Shown: piece after piece, positions 17,902 to 31,422 of the stretch | Numbering within the stretch: position 1 is the stretch's first letter | Layout: the number at the start of each line of letters is the position of its first letter | Source: Streptomyces sp. NRRL S-340 | GTDB lineage: Bacteria > Actinomycetota > Actinomycetes > Streptomycetales > Streptomycetaceae | Length of the DNA stretch: 64,000 nucleotides | Direction of reading: 5' to 3' | NCBI RefSeq assembly: GCF_000720185.1 | Contig: NZ_JOIY01000015.1 | Span: forward strand, 62,001-126,000 | Notes under the pieces: generated by a model | Told to the model about the DNA's origin: nothing | Database searches by the model: none | What the model saw: only the letters and a program-made list of their open reading frames with translations | Made by a program: the position numbers and the translations under genes

Positions 17902-18954
17902 TCAGGAGCGGGGCTTGGGCGCCGACGCCGTCGAGCCGCGGACCACCAGCTCGGGCATGAACACGAACTCGCTGTGCGGCGCGGGCGTCCCGCCGATCTC
18001 CTCCAGCAGCGTGCGCACCGCTGCCTGGCCCATCGCCGGGACCGGCTTGCGGACCGTGGTCAGCGGCGGGTCGGTGAAGGCGATCAGCGGGGAGTCGTCG
18101 AAGCCGACGACCGAGAAGTCCCGGGGGACCGCCATGCCCTGCTGCCGGGCCGCGCGGATGGCACCGAGCGCCATCATGTCGCTGGCGCACACGATCGCGG
18201 TGCAGCCACGCGCGATGAGCGCCGTCGCCGCGGCCTGGCCGCCCTCCAGCGTGTACAGGGAGTGCTGGACCAGCTCCGTCTCCACGGCGTCGGGCGCCAG
18301 GCCCAGCTGGTCCTGCATCGCGCGCACGAAGCCCTCTATCTTGCGCTGCACCGGCACGAACCGCTTCGGCCCGAGGGCCAGACCGATCCGGTGGTGGCCC
18401 AGGGAGACGAGGTGGGTGACGGCCAGCGTCATCGCGGCCCGGTCGTCGGGGGAGATGAACGGCGCCTGCACCTTCGGCGAGAAGCCGTCGACCAGCACGA
18501 ACGGCACGCCCTGGGCGCGCAGCCGTTCGTAGCGCTCCATGTCGGCCGTGGTGTCCGCGTGCAGCCCGGAGACGTAGATGATGCCCGCGACCCCGCGGTC
18601 CACCAGCATCTCGGTCAGCTCGTCCTCGGTGGACCCGCCCGGCGTCTGGGTGGCCAGCACCGGGGTGTACCCCTGCCGGGTCAGCGCCTGCCCGATCACC
18701 TGGGCGAGCGCCGGGAAGATGGGATTCTCCAGCTCCGGGGTGATCAGGCCCACCAGGCCCTCACTGCGCTGGCGCAGCCGCACCGGACGTTCGTAGCCCA
18801 GAACGTCGAGTGCGGCGAGCACGGACTGGCGGGTGGTGGCGGCGACGCCCGGCTTCCCGTTCAGGACGCGGCTGACGGTCGCTTCGCTCACCCCCGCCTG
18901 CGCAGCGATGTCGGCAAGCCGTGTGGTCACAGGAGTGGACTGTACCGGCTGCAT
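17902..18954 (-). CDS. malR: LacI-family repressor of the maltose operon
   Basis: A 350-residue regulator with an N-terminal helix-turn-helix and hinge (TRLADIAAQAGVSEATVSRVLNGKPGV, quoted in parts: IAAQAGVSEATVSRVL) and a periplasmic-binding-type sensor domain with RPVRLRQRSEGLVGLITPEL. It closely resembles Streptomyces MalR, which represses malEFG and responds to maltodextrin. The gene begins 1 nt after the aglA stop (TGA-G-ATG), so it is co-translated as the last member of malE-malF-malG-aglA-malR. A GTG at 18930 would give a shorter MTTRLADI start. If it is in the operon, MalR would control its own level. Confidence 0.88.
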   Translation of the reverse strand: MQPVQSTPVTTRLADIAAQAGVSEATVSRVLNGKPGVAATTRQSVLAALDVLGYERPVRLRQRSEGLVGLITPELENPIFPALAQVIGQALTRQGYTPVLATQTPGGSTEDELTEMLVDRGVAGIIYVSGLHADTTADMERYERLRAQGVPFVLVDGFSPKVQAPFISPDDRAAMTLAVTHLVSLGHHRIGLALGPKRFVPVQRKIEGFVRAMQDQLGLAPDAVETELVQHSLYTLEGGQAAATALIARGCTAIVCASDMMALGAIRAARQQGMAVPRDFSVVGFDDSPLIAFTDPPLTTVRKPVPAMGQAAVRTLLEEIGGTPAPHSEFVFMPELVVRGSTASAPKPRS

Positions 18955-18955
18955 C

Positions 18956-20620
18956 TCAGACTGCCCACCAGACGGCGCAGTCCCCGGGAAGTTGCGTCAA
19001 GTCGGTGCCGGGCTCCACGTCGGAGCTGGCGAGCAGGAGTGTGCCCGGTGTGGCCACCGTGACCGGTGCGGCGGTCAGGTTGACCGTGCACACGAAGGAG
19101 CCCTCGTCGGTGTCGCGGCGGAAGGAGAGCGTGCCCTCGGGGCCGTCCAGCCAGGTGATCTGGCGGCCGGCGCCCAGCGCGGGGTGCTCGCGGCGGACGG
19201 CGAGCGCGCTGCGGTAGAACTCCAGCGTGGAGTTGGGGTCGCCCTCCTGCGCCTCGACGGTCAGGGCGCGCCAGCTCGCGGGCTGCGGCAGCCAGCTCGG
19301 GCCGCCCTCGACGGGGCCGAAGCCGAACGGCGGGAGCTGCCCGGACCACGGCAGGGGCACCCGGCAGCCGTCGCGGGTGCCGTCCTGGCCGGAGCTGCGG
19401 AAGAACGCCGGGTCCTGGCGGACCTCGTCGGGCAGGTCGACGACCTCGGGCAGACCCAGCTCCTCACCCTGGTAGAGGTACGCCGACCCGGGCAGCGCGA
19501 GCATCAGCAGCGTCGCCGCCCGGGCCCGGCGCAGACCACGCGCCTCGTCCCCTTCCGCGAGGCGCGTGGAGTGCCGTACGACGTCGTGGTTGGAGAGCAC
19601 CCAGGTCGCGGGCGCGTGCACGGCGTTCATGGCGCGCAGCGAGCGGTCGATGACGTCGCGCAGCTCGGCCGCGTCCCAACCGGTCGTCAGGTACGAGAAG
19701 TTGAACGCCTGGTGCAGCTCGTCGGGGCGCAGGTACAGGGCGCTGCGCTCCACGGTCGGCGTCCAGGCCTCGGCGACGGCGATCCGGTCCCCGGCGTACT
19801 CCTCCAGGATCCGGCGCCAGCTGCGGTAGATCTCGTGCACGCCGTCCTGGTCGAAGTACGGGACGGCCTGCGTGCCGAGCAGCTTGACCTGCTCGTCGTG
19901 GCCGATGTCGGGCAGACCGGCGGCCTTGACCAGACCGTGCGCCACGTCGATGCGGAAGCCGTCGATGCCCAGGTCCAGCCAGAACCGCAGGATGGAGCGG
20001 AACTCGTCGTGCACGGCCGGGTGGTCCCAGTTGAAGTCGGGCTGTTCGGGCGCGAACAGGTGCAGGTACCACTGGCCCGGGGTGCCGTCCGGCTCGGTGA
20101 CCCGGGTCCAGGCCGGTCCGCCGAAGATGGACTCCCAGTCGTTGGGGGGCAGTTCGCCGTTCCCGCCCTTGCCGGTGCGGAAGTGGAAGCGGTCGCGCAG
20201 CGGGGAGCCGGGGCCCTCGCGCAGCGCCTGCTTGAACCACTCGTGCTGGTCGGAGCAGTGGTTGGGGACCACGTCGACGATGACCCGCAGACCCAGCGCG
20301 TGGGCGTCGCGGACCAGGTCGTCGGCGTCGGTGAGGGTGCCGAACATCGGGTCGATGGCCCGGTAGTCGGCGACGTCGTACCCGGCGTCGGCCTGCGGGG
20401 AGGCGTAGAAGGGCGAGAGCCAGACGGCGTCGACCCCGAGCTTCTTCAGGTACGGCAGACGGGCGCGGATGCCGGGCAGGTCGCCCATGCCGTCGCCGTT
20501 GCCGTCGGCGAAACTGCGCGGGTAGACCTGGTAGATGACCGCGTCGCGCCACCACTCCCGGCGCCCGGAGGCGGCGGCGGAGGCTTCGGTGGGGACTGTG
20601 TCGGTGACGTGCTGGGTCAT
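18956..20620 (-). CDS. aglA: Cytoplasmic GH13 alpha-glucosidase
   Basis: A 554-residue glycoside hydrolase family 13 enzyme that hydrolyses maltose and short maltodextrins to glucose inside the cell (no signal peptide). The conserved regions are DVVPNHCSD, GFRIDVAHGL (nucleophile Asp), VAEAWT (acid/base Glu) and LSNHDVVRH (third Asp), with the N-terminal VYPRSFADGNGDGMGDLPGI typical of alpha-glucosidases. The ATG at 20620 has an AAGGGAA site. It sits 118 bp after malG and directly before malR. Confidence 0.93.
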   Translation of the reverse strand: MTQHVTDTVPTEASAAASGRREWWRDAVIYQVYPRSFADGNGDGMGDLPGIRARLPYLKKLGVDAVWLSPFYASPQADAGYDVADYRAIDPMFGTLTDADDLVRDAHALGLRVIVDVVPNHCSDQHEWFKQALREGPGSPLRDRFHFRTGKGGNGELPPNDWESIFGGPAWTRVTEPDGTPGQWYLHLFAPEQPDFNWDHPAVHDEFRSILRFWLDLGIDGFRIDVAHGLVKAAGLPDIGHDEQVKLLGTQAVPYFDQDGVHEIYRSWRRILEEYAGDRIAVAEAWTPTVERSALYLRPDELHQAFNFSYLTTGWDAAELRDVIDRSLRAMNAVHAPATWVLSNHDVVRHSTRLAEGDEARGLRRARAATLLMLALPGSAYLYQGEELGLPEVVDLPDEVRQDPAFFRSSGQDGTRDGCRVPLPWSGQLPPFGFGPVEGGPSWLPQPASWRALTVEAQEGDPNSTLEFYRSALAVRREHPALGAGRQITWLDGPEGTLSFRRDTDEGSFVCTVNLTAAPVTVATPGTLLLASSDVEPGTDLTQLPGDCAVWWAV

Positions 20621-20738
20621 GGATTCCCTTAAGGGGTACGAGGGGAACGACGAAGGCGCTGGTCCGGCGGGCGGGGCCGGGGCGGCGGCGGGGCGCGCCG
20701 CCGGCTGGCCCGGCGGGCGGCCGGGGAGCCGGGTGCGC

Positions 20739-21659
20739 TCAGGACTTGGTGCCGCCGGCCGTCAGCCCGGAGACCAGGCTGCGCTGGACGAGCATGAACA
20801 CGAGGGCCGCCGGGATGGTGATGATGATGGCGGTGGCGGAGGTCCACGCCCAGTCGGGGCGCTGGTCCTGCGCGAAGGTGCGGATGCCGACGGCGAGCGT
20901 GTAGTGGTCGGACTGCATGAACTGCGTCGCGTAGGCGACCTCGCCCCAGGCGGTGAGGAAGCTGTAGAACGCGGTCACCGCCAGGCCCGGCTTGGCCAGC
21001 GGCACGATCAGCCGCCAGAAGGTGCCGATCGGGGTGAGCCCGTCCACCCGGCCCGCCTCGTCTATCTCCTTGGGGATGGTGTCGAAGTAGCCCTTCATCA
21101 TCCAGGCGCAGAACGGCACCGCCGTGGTCGCGTACGCCAGGATCAGCCCGAAGTAGTTGTCGAGCAGGTGCAACTCGGACATCAGCAGGTACAGCGGCAC
21201 GATCAGTACGATACTGGGGAACATCTGGGTGACCAGGAACGTCCACATCAGCTGCCGGCTGCCCGGGAACCGCATCCGGGACACGGCGTATCCGGCGGTC
21301 GAGGCGAGGAAGACGCCGAGCACGGTGGTGCCGCCCGCCACGATGACGGTGTTCAGGAACCACTTGGCCAGGTCCGAATGGGCCAGGACGTCGCTGTAGT
21401 TGTGCAGGCTCAGGTGCTTGAACACCTGCCCCGGCTCCTGCCAGGCGTTCTTCGGGCCGAGCGAGATGAACAGGATCCACACCACGGGGAACGCGGCGAT
21501 CACGGTGGCGAGGATCAGCGTGCAGTGCAGGACCACGGAGGCCCAGGGGCTGCGCTCCTCGCGCCCGCGCACCTTGCGCGGAGGCGCGTCGGCGGCGGTG
21601 GGGCGGGCGGGGGCGGCAGCGGGCGTGGCGGCGCCGGTCTCGTGCGTTGCTGCGGTCAT
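20739..21659 (-). CDS. malG: Maltose/maltodextrin ABC transporter permease MalG
   Basis: A 306-residue inner-membrane permease with six helices. The EAA loop that docks to the ATPase is visible as EIDEAGRVDGLTPIGTFWRL IVPLAKP (coupling motif EA-G--DG). A basic N-terminal tail (RKVRGREERSP) is cytoplasmic. The AAGGAG ribosome site precedes the ATG at 21659, 12 nt after malF. No ATPase gene is in the cluster. In Streptomyces the shared MsiK ATPase encoded elsewhere is expected to power this importer. Confidence 0.92.
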   Translation of the reverse strand: MTAATHETGAATPAAAPARPTAADAPPRKVRGREERSPWASVVLHCTLILATVIAAFPVVWILFISLGPKNAWQEPGQVFKHLSLHNYSDVLAHSDLAKWFLNTVIVAGGTTVLGVFLASTAGYAVSRMRFPGSRQLMWTFLVTQMFPSIVLIVPLYLLMSELHLLDNYFGLILAYATTAVPFCAWMMKGYFDTIPKEIDEAGRVDGLTPIGTFWRLIVPLAKPGLAVTAFYSFLTAWGEVAYATQFMQSDHYTLAVGIRTFAQDQRPDWAWTSATAIIITIPAALVFMLVQRSLVSGLTAGGTKS

Positions 21660-21671
21660 GGCGGTGGCTCC

Positions 21672-22676
21672 TTACGCCTGCTCGGACTTCAGGGTGCTGC
21701 GGCGGTAGAAGGTCGAGAAGGCCAGCAGGAGAGCGAGGATGATGATGCCGTAGGTGGCCGCTCCCGCGTAGTCGGAGATCCCGTTGAAGGCCTTGTGGAA
21801 GGCGAAGGTGACGAGGATGTCGGTGTCGCCGGTGGTGTTGTTGCCCAGCAGCAGGTAGATGACGTTGAACATGTTGAACGTCCAGATGCAGCCCAGCAGG
21901 ATCACCGTGCTGGAGACCGGCTTCAGGCCGGGCAGCGTGACGTTGACGAAGCGCTGCCAGGGCGAGGCGCCGTCCATCTCGGCGGCCTCGTACAGCTCCT
22001 TGGGGATCGACTGGAGTCCGCCGAGCAGGGCGACCATGTTGAAGGGGATGCCGATCCAGACGTTGACCATGATGACGGCGATCTTCTGGGCCAGCGGGGT
22101 GCCCAGCCAGTTCTGCGCGGGCAGGCCGAAGGCCGTGATGATGTCGTTGAAGACGCCGTACTGGGAGTTGAGCATCAGCCGCCAGGCGAAGACGCCGATG
22201 AACGACGGGACGGCCCAGGGCAGGATCAGCATCGCCCGGTAGAAGCCGCGCAGCCGCATCTCGCGGTTGAGCAGCACGGCGAGCGCCATGCCGAGGCCCA
22301 CCTGGAGCACCACGCAGGACACGGTCCACACGACCGTCCACACCAGGCGCGGGTAGAAGTCGCCGTCCGCGCCCGACAGGACGTGCCAGTAGTTGTCGAG
22401 GCCGACGAAGTCGTAGGTGGCCGGGCGGTGGAAGGCGCCGATGGTGGTGGCGACGTTCGACTCGTTGGCGTTCGTCAGCGACTGGTAGAAGCCGTACCCC
22501 AGCGGATACAGGACGAGCAGGGTGATGACGATGGCGACCGGGGCCACCATGGCCCAGGCGTACCAGTACTTGTCCCAGGATCGCCTGAGCGCCGAGGGGC
22601 GGGCCGGGCGCGGGGACCTGTCGCCGCTCGCTGTCTTGTGGGTCTGTCCGGTGCTCGCTGCGGTCGTCATACTCAT
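21672..22676 (-). CDS. malF: Maltose/maltodextrin ABC transporter permease MalF
   Basis: A 334-residue permease with six to seven helices and the EAA loop ELYEAAEMDGASPWQRFVNV. The N-terminus is a Ser/Thr-rich cytoplasmic tail. Two in-frame ATGs (22676 and 22670) are possible. It pairs with MalG downstream and receives substrate from MalE upstream. It is separated from malE by 182 bp containing a strong hairpin (22708-22767). Confidence 0.92.
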   Translation of the reverse strand: MSMTTAASTGQTHKTASGDRSPRPARPSALRRSWDKYWYAWAMVAPVAIVITLLVLYPLGYGFYQSLTNANESNVATTIGAFHRPATYDFVGLDNYWHVLSGADGDFYPRLVWTVVWTVSCVVLQVGLGMALAVLLNREMRLRGFYRAMLILPWAVPSFIGVFAWRLMLNSQYGVFNDIITAFGLPAQNWLGTPLAQKIAVIMVNVWIGIPFNMVALLGGLQSIPKELYEAAEMDGASPWQRFVNVTLPGLKPVSSTVILLGCIWTFNMFNVIYLLLGNNTTGDTDILVTFAFHKAFNGISDYAGAATYGIIILALLLAFSTFYRRSTLKSEQA

Positions 22677-22707
22677 CGGCTCTTTCGCGGACGAAGTCGG
22701 GTGGTTC

Positions 22708-22767
22708 CGCAGCCCCGGGGAGCCCCGGTCGGGGCGGCAGCGGGGAGGTCCTTTCCCCGGGGCTGCG
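22708..22767 (-). terminator. Intercistronic hairpin between malE and malF (attenuator or mRNA stabiliser)
   Basis: A perfect 14-bp inverted repeat (CGCAGCCCCGGGGA at 22708-22721 and its complement at 22754-22767) encloses 32 nt, itself with a smaller GCCCC...GGGGC hairpin. It lies inside the operon, 90 bp beyond the malE stop. In binding-protein operons such structures often make the binding protein more abundant than the permeases. Confidence 0.7.
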
Positions 22768-22858
22768 TGTCCTTCGGTTGCCGTAGGGCTACAGCGGGCC
22801 GCCGCGCGGCCACGGCCGGCTGCCGTACGGCGGCGGCAGGGCCTGCGGCGGGTGCGGG

Positions 22859-24148
22859 TCAGCCGATGGAGAAGCCGGGCAGGAGCTTCTGGAACTCCTT
22901 GGCGGTGGCGTCGAGGCCGCCCTTGACCGACTGGTCGCCCTGGAGGATCTTCACGTAGTTCTGCTGCAGCGGGGTGAAGAGCGAACCGACCTGCGGCAGG
23001 GCCACGCGCGGGCGGGCGGTCTGCTCCAGGATCGGCTTGAAGCCGGCGATCTTGGCGTTGGCGGTGACCGCGCCGGTGTACGCCGACTTGCGGGTCGGCA
23101 GCGTGCCGGTGCCCTTGGCGATGGCGATCTGGCTCTCGGTGGAGGTCATGAACTGCGTGAACAGGTAGCTGGCGTCCAGGTTGCCGGAGCCCTGGTAGAC
23201 CGTGAGGTTGTGGCCGCCGGTCGGGGCCTGGGCCTTGCCGCCGGCGCCGGCCGGGACGTTGGCGAAGCCCAGGTTGGACTCGTCACCCTTGAACGCCGAG
23301 CCGGTCAGGTCGTCGCTGACGGACCAGGGGCCCTGGATCAGCATGGCGACCTTGCCGTTCTTGAAGGCCGTCTGCATGTTCTGGTAGGCGTTCGCGAAGT
23401 CGACCTTCATCGAGGCCTCGTCGTTGATCTTCTTCGCGGTGGTGAGCGCGGTGACGGCGGCGTCGTTGCTGATGGTGATCTTCTTGCCGGACGGGTCGGC
23501 GAGGTCCGCGCCGTTGCTGTAGAGCAGCGGCAGCAGGAAGTAGGAGTCCGGGTTGACGTAGGTGCCGTAGGCCCCGGTCTTCTGCTTGATGGTCTTGGAG
23601 TCGGTGATGAACTCGTCCCAGGTGGCAGGCGGCTTGTCGATGCCGGCCTGCTTGAGCAGCTTCTTGTTGTAGAGCAGGCCCAGCGTGTCGGTGACCGACG
23701 GGACGCCGTAGGTCTTGCCGTTGTACTTGGCGGTGCTCAGCGGCGTCGCGTTGAAGTCGGAGGCGTCCTTGAGGGCCGGGGTGCCGTCCAGCGGGGCGAT
23801 GTAGCCCAGCGAGGCGTACTCCGCCATCAGGCCCACGTCGGTGCGGACCACGTCGGGCGCGCCCTTGCCGCTCTTGGCGGCCGACTTGAACTTCTGCTCG
23901 ACGTCGGTGAACGGAACGCTCTGGTAGTTCACCTTGATCTTCGGGTACTTGGCCTCGAACTGCTTGACCAGGGCCTTGTACGTCGGGGCTTCGGTCGCCG
24001 CGTCCGAGGTGTCCCAGTACGTGATCGTTCCTGAGATGTCCTTGGGGTCCTTCGGCTTGCTCGACGAGTCGCTGCCCGACCCGCCGCAGGCCGAGGCGGC
24101 CAGCGCGACCACGGTGACCGCGGCGGCGATCGATATGCCACGTCGCAT
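22859..24148 (-). CDS. malE: Maltose/maltodextrin-binding lipoprotein MalE
   Basis: A 429-residue extracellular solute-binding protein. The signal peptide ends in a lipobox, LAASAC, with the lipidated Cys at residue 21, followed by GGSGSDSS. The family-1 solute-binding fold is shown by GTITYWDTSDA, FTDVEQKFKSAAKSGKGAPDVV, GVPSVTDTLGLLYNKKLL and NGKVAMLIQGPWSV. The ATG at 24148 follows an AGGGAG site. It is first in the malEFG-aglA-malR operon and divergent from the amylopullulanase gene, across a region with repeated TTGCAAG-like elements. Confidence 0.93.
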   Translation of the reverse strand: MRRGISIAAAVTVVALAASACGGSGSDSSSKPKDPKDISGTITYWDTSDAATEAPTYKALVKQFEAKYPKIKVNYQSVPFTDVEQKFKSAAKSGKGAPDVVRTDVGLMAEYASLGYIAPLDGTPALKDASDFNATPLSTAKYNGKTYGVPSVTDTLGLLYNKKLLKQAGIDKPPATWDEFITDSKTIKQKTGAYGTYVNPDSYFLLPLLYSNGADLADPSGKKITISNDAAVTALTTAKKINDEASMKVDFANAYQNMQTAFKNGKVAMLIQGPWSVSDDLTGSAFKGDESNLGFANVPAGAGGKAQAPTGGHNLTVYQGSGNLDASYLFTQFMTSTESQIAIAKGTGTLPTRKSAYTGAVTANAKIAGFKPILEQTARPRVALPQVGSLFTPLQQNYVKILQGDQSVKGGLDATAKEFQKLLPGFSIG

Positions 24149-24244
24149 ATGAACTCCCTAGAAGTGGGTGCCCGGATCATCCCTTGGGAGGACCGCGGGT
24201 GCCGTCTGTCCCAATCGACGGCCGCCGGGCGCGGGAGGAACGTA

Positions 24245-24305
24245 GCAAGACTGCAATCCCTTGCGAAAGACGTTGCAAGAAAATTTCCGCAAGGTCCTGC
24301 AAGCG
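24245..24305 (-). promoter_or_regulatory. Cluster of candidate MalR operators upstream of malE
   Basis: Within 61 bp there are five GCAAG/CTTGC elements: GCAAG (24245), CCCTTGCGAAAG (24258-24269), GTTGCAAG (24272-24279), CGCAAGG (24288-24294) and TGCAAG (24298-24303). Direct and inverted arrangements of CTTGCA-like elements are known MalR targets in Streptomyces malE promoters. The repeats are seen here; binding is inferred. Confidence 0.6.
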
Positions 24306-24625
24306 TGACGTTTTCGTTACCGCCAGGTGTCGGGATCGGTCGCGGGCGGTCACATGTCGCGTCGCACGATAGCGGGCGGCGCGCCCGCCGGGGAGAGGCC
24401 GCGCCATGGGCCGCCCCGCTCTCCGCCTCGGCTTTCCGCGCGGCGCCGCCGACGCCCCCTCGGCGCGGTTCCCTCCCGCCGCGCGCGCCGTGCGCGGGGC
24501 GCCCGCGCCCCCGTCGGCGGACGGTCCGTCAGGGCGCCCCGCTCCCATGCCTCGCAGCGGCGTGACGGCCGGCCGAAGCCACAGCCCCGAAGGAGGGGGA
24601 GCGTCAGGGCTGCGTCGTGAAATTT

Positions 24626-24651
24626 CTTGCCACGGTTTTCAAGACCCTTGC
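24626..24651 (+). promoter_or_regulatory. Candidate MalR-type elements upstream of the amylopullulanase gene
   Basis: CTTGC at 24626-24630, CAAGA at about 24640-24644 and CTTGC at 24647-24651 repeat the element seen before malE and lie about 110-135 bp before the GTG start, consistent with co-regulation. Confidence 0.45.
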
Positions 24652-24759
24652 TGTAAACGATTCGTCAGGGATACGGTCACGCCCGGCGTCCGGCCACGAA
24701 GCCGTACCGCGGCGCGGGCACGGACCCGATCGAGCCGTCATCGCAAGGAGTTCACGCTC

Positions 24760-30216
<5,457 letters not shown>

Positions 30217-30286
30217 CGGCCCGGCACGATCCGGACGCGAGGCCCTAGGGTGACCCCGTCACCGTAGAAGCAGAACAGGAGTGCTC

Positions 30287-30643
30287 ATGCCGCAGATCAC
30301 CGTCGACTACTCCGAGCAGTTGGCGGAGGCCTTCGACCGGCGTGCCTTCGCGCGGGACGTGCACGCACGCACCGTCGAGATCGCGGACGCCAGGCCCCAG
30401 GCCTGCAAGACGCAGTTCCGGCGCACCGAGGACACCACCGTCGGCCCGGACACCGAGGGACACGCGATCGTGCACGTGACCGTCGGGCTGCTGGCCGGGC
30501 GCACGGAGGAGACCAAGGCGCGCCTGGCCGAGGCGGTGCTCGACGCGGTGCGCGCCCACGTGAAACCGGCTGGGGACCTGGCCCTGCACGCCTCGGCCGA
30601 GATCCGCGACCTGGAAGCCTCGTACCGCAAGTTCGACAACTAG
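30287..30643 (+). CDS. Tautomerase-superfamily protein (5-carboxymethyl-2-hydroxymuconate isomerase-like)
   Basis: A 118-residue protein of the CHMI/HpcD branch: MPQITVDYSEQ at the N-terminus and ETKARLAEAVLDAV with a C-terminal EIRDLEASYRKFDN. Proteins of this superfamily use an N-terminal proline exposed by removal of Met, so the ATG at 30287, which gives Met-Pro, is preferred to the GTG at 30281. AGGAG lies 4-9 nt upstream. No homoprotocatechuate pathway gene is near, so the substrate is uncertain. The stop overlaps the stop of the convergent TetR gene. Confidence 0.82.
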   Translation: MPQITVDYSEQLAEAFDRRAFARDVHARTVEIADARPQACKTQFRRTEDTTVGPDTEGHAIVHVTVGLLAGRTEETKARLAEAVLDAVRAHVKPAGDLALHASAEIRDLEASYRKFDN

Positions 30644-31332
30644 GGCGCAGCCAGTTCCAGGAGCCGGCCGAGCAGGTCCCCGAAGGGGCCGTCGGCCGGC
30701 TCCGCCGTGAAGACGCCGCGCAGCAGCGCGGCCAGCTCCCCGTCGTGGGCGGCGGCGACGGCCATGAGCGCGGCGAAGTCGTGCACCAGCTGGACCTCCA
30801 GCTCCGCGCGCGGGATGCGGCGCCCGTCCAGCCAGATCAGCGCCGTCGACTCCGCCAGCGAGATCCACGAACGCACCACCAGCTCCAGCCGCGCGGGCGG
30901 CACCTGGACGTCGAGGTGGGCGAGGATCTGGTCGTAGGCGGCCTGCCGTACGGCGTCGATGAGCGCGTAGGCCGTGCTCGAACCGACCGCCGGGCCGCCG
31001 CGCATCAGGGCCGAGAAACCGGGCCCGTGCTCGTCCACGAAGTCGAAGAAGCGGCGCATCACGCGCAGCAGCCGCGCGCCCAGCGGTCCCTCGCGCGGCT
31101 CCGTGAACCGGCCGGCCAGATCGTCGGCGGCGCGCTGCAACGCGGCCTCGTACAGGCTGATCTTGCCGGGGAAGTAGTGGTAGACCAGCGGGCGCGATAT
31201 GCCCGCCGCGGACGCTATCTCGTCGATGGAGACGTCCTCGGGAGAGCGCCGGCTGAACAGTTCGAGGGCGACGCCGATCAACTGCTGCCGTCGCTCCTCG
31301 ACTCCCATCCTGCGGCGCACCCCGGTAGTCAT
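30640..31332 (-). CDS. TetR-family transcriptional regulator
   Basis: A 230-residue regulator with an N-terminal helix-turn-helix (EERRQQLIGVALELFSRRS, then IDEIASAAGISRPLVYHYFP) and an all-helical ligand domain with no feature that names the ligand. Its stop codon overlaps that of the convergent tautomerase gene by 3 nt, leaving no space for a separate terminator. A GGGTGGG segment precedes the ATG at 31332. The target is unknown. Confidence 0.9.
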   Translation of the reverse strand: MTTGVRRRMGVEERRQQLIGVALELFSRRSPEDVSIDEIASAAGISRPLVYHYFPGKISLYEAALQRAADDLAGRFTEPREGPLGARLLRVMRRFFDFVDEHGPGFSALMRGGPAVGSSTAYALIDAVRQAAYDQILAHLDVQVPPARLELVVRSWISLAESTALIWLDGRRIPRAELEVQLVHDFAALMAVAAAHDGELAALLRGVFTAEPADGPFGDLLGRLLELAAP

Positions 31333-31422
31333 GAACCCACCCTACCGATCGGATCCGGCCGCGAACGATCAGGACCGGACGAGGTGCTCGTCCCGGGGAT
31401 CCGGGGTCTTCCTTTCCGGGTC

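Larger units (their letters stand above)
24149..24759. promoter_or_regulatory. Divergent regulatory region of malE and the amylopullulanase gene
   Basis: A 611-bp gap holding the promoters of both maltodextrin transcription units. Copies of a GCAAG/CTTGC element occur near both ends (see the two operator entries). The middle part, about 24380-24610, is very GC-rich and has no recognisable feature. An open frame runs through it into the amylopullulanase gene but lacks protein-like composition. Confidence 0.7.
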
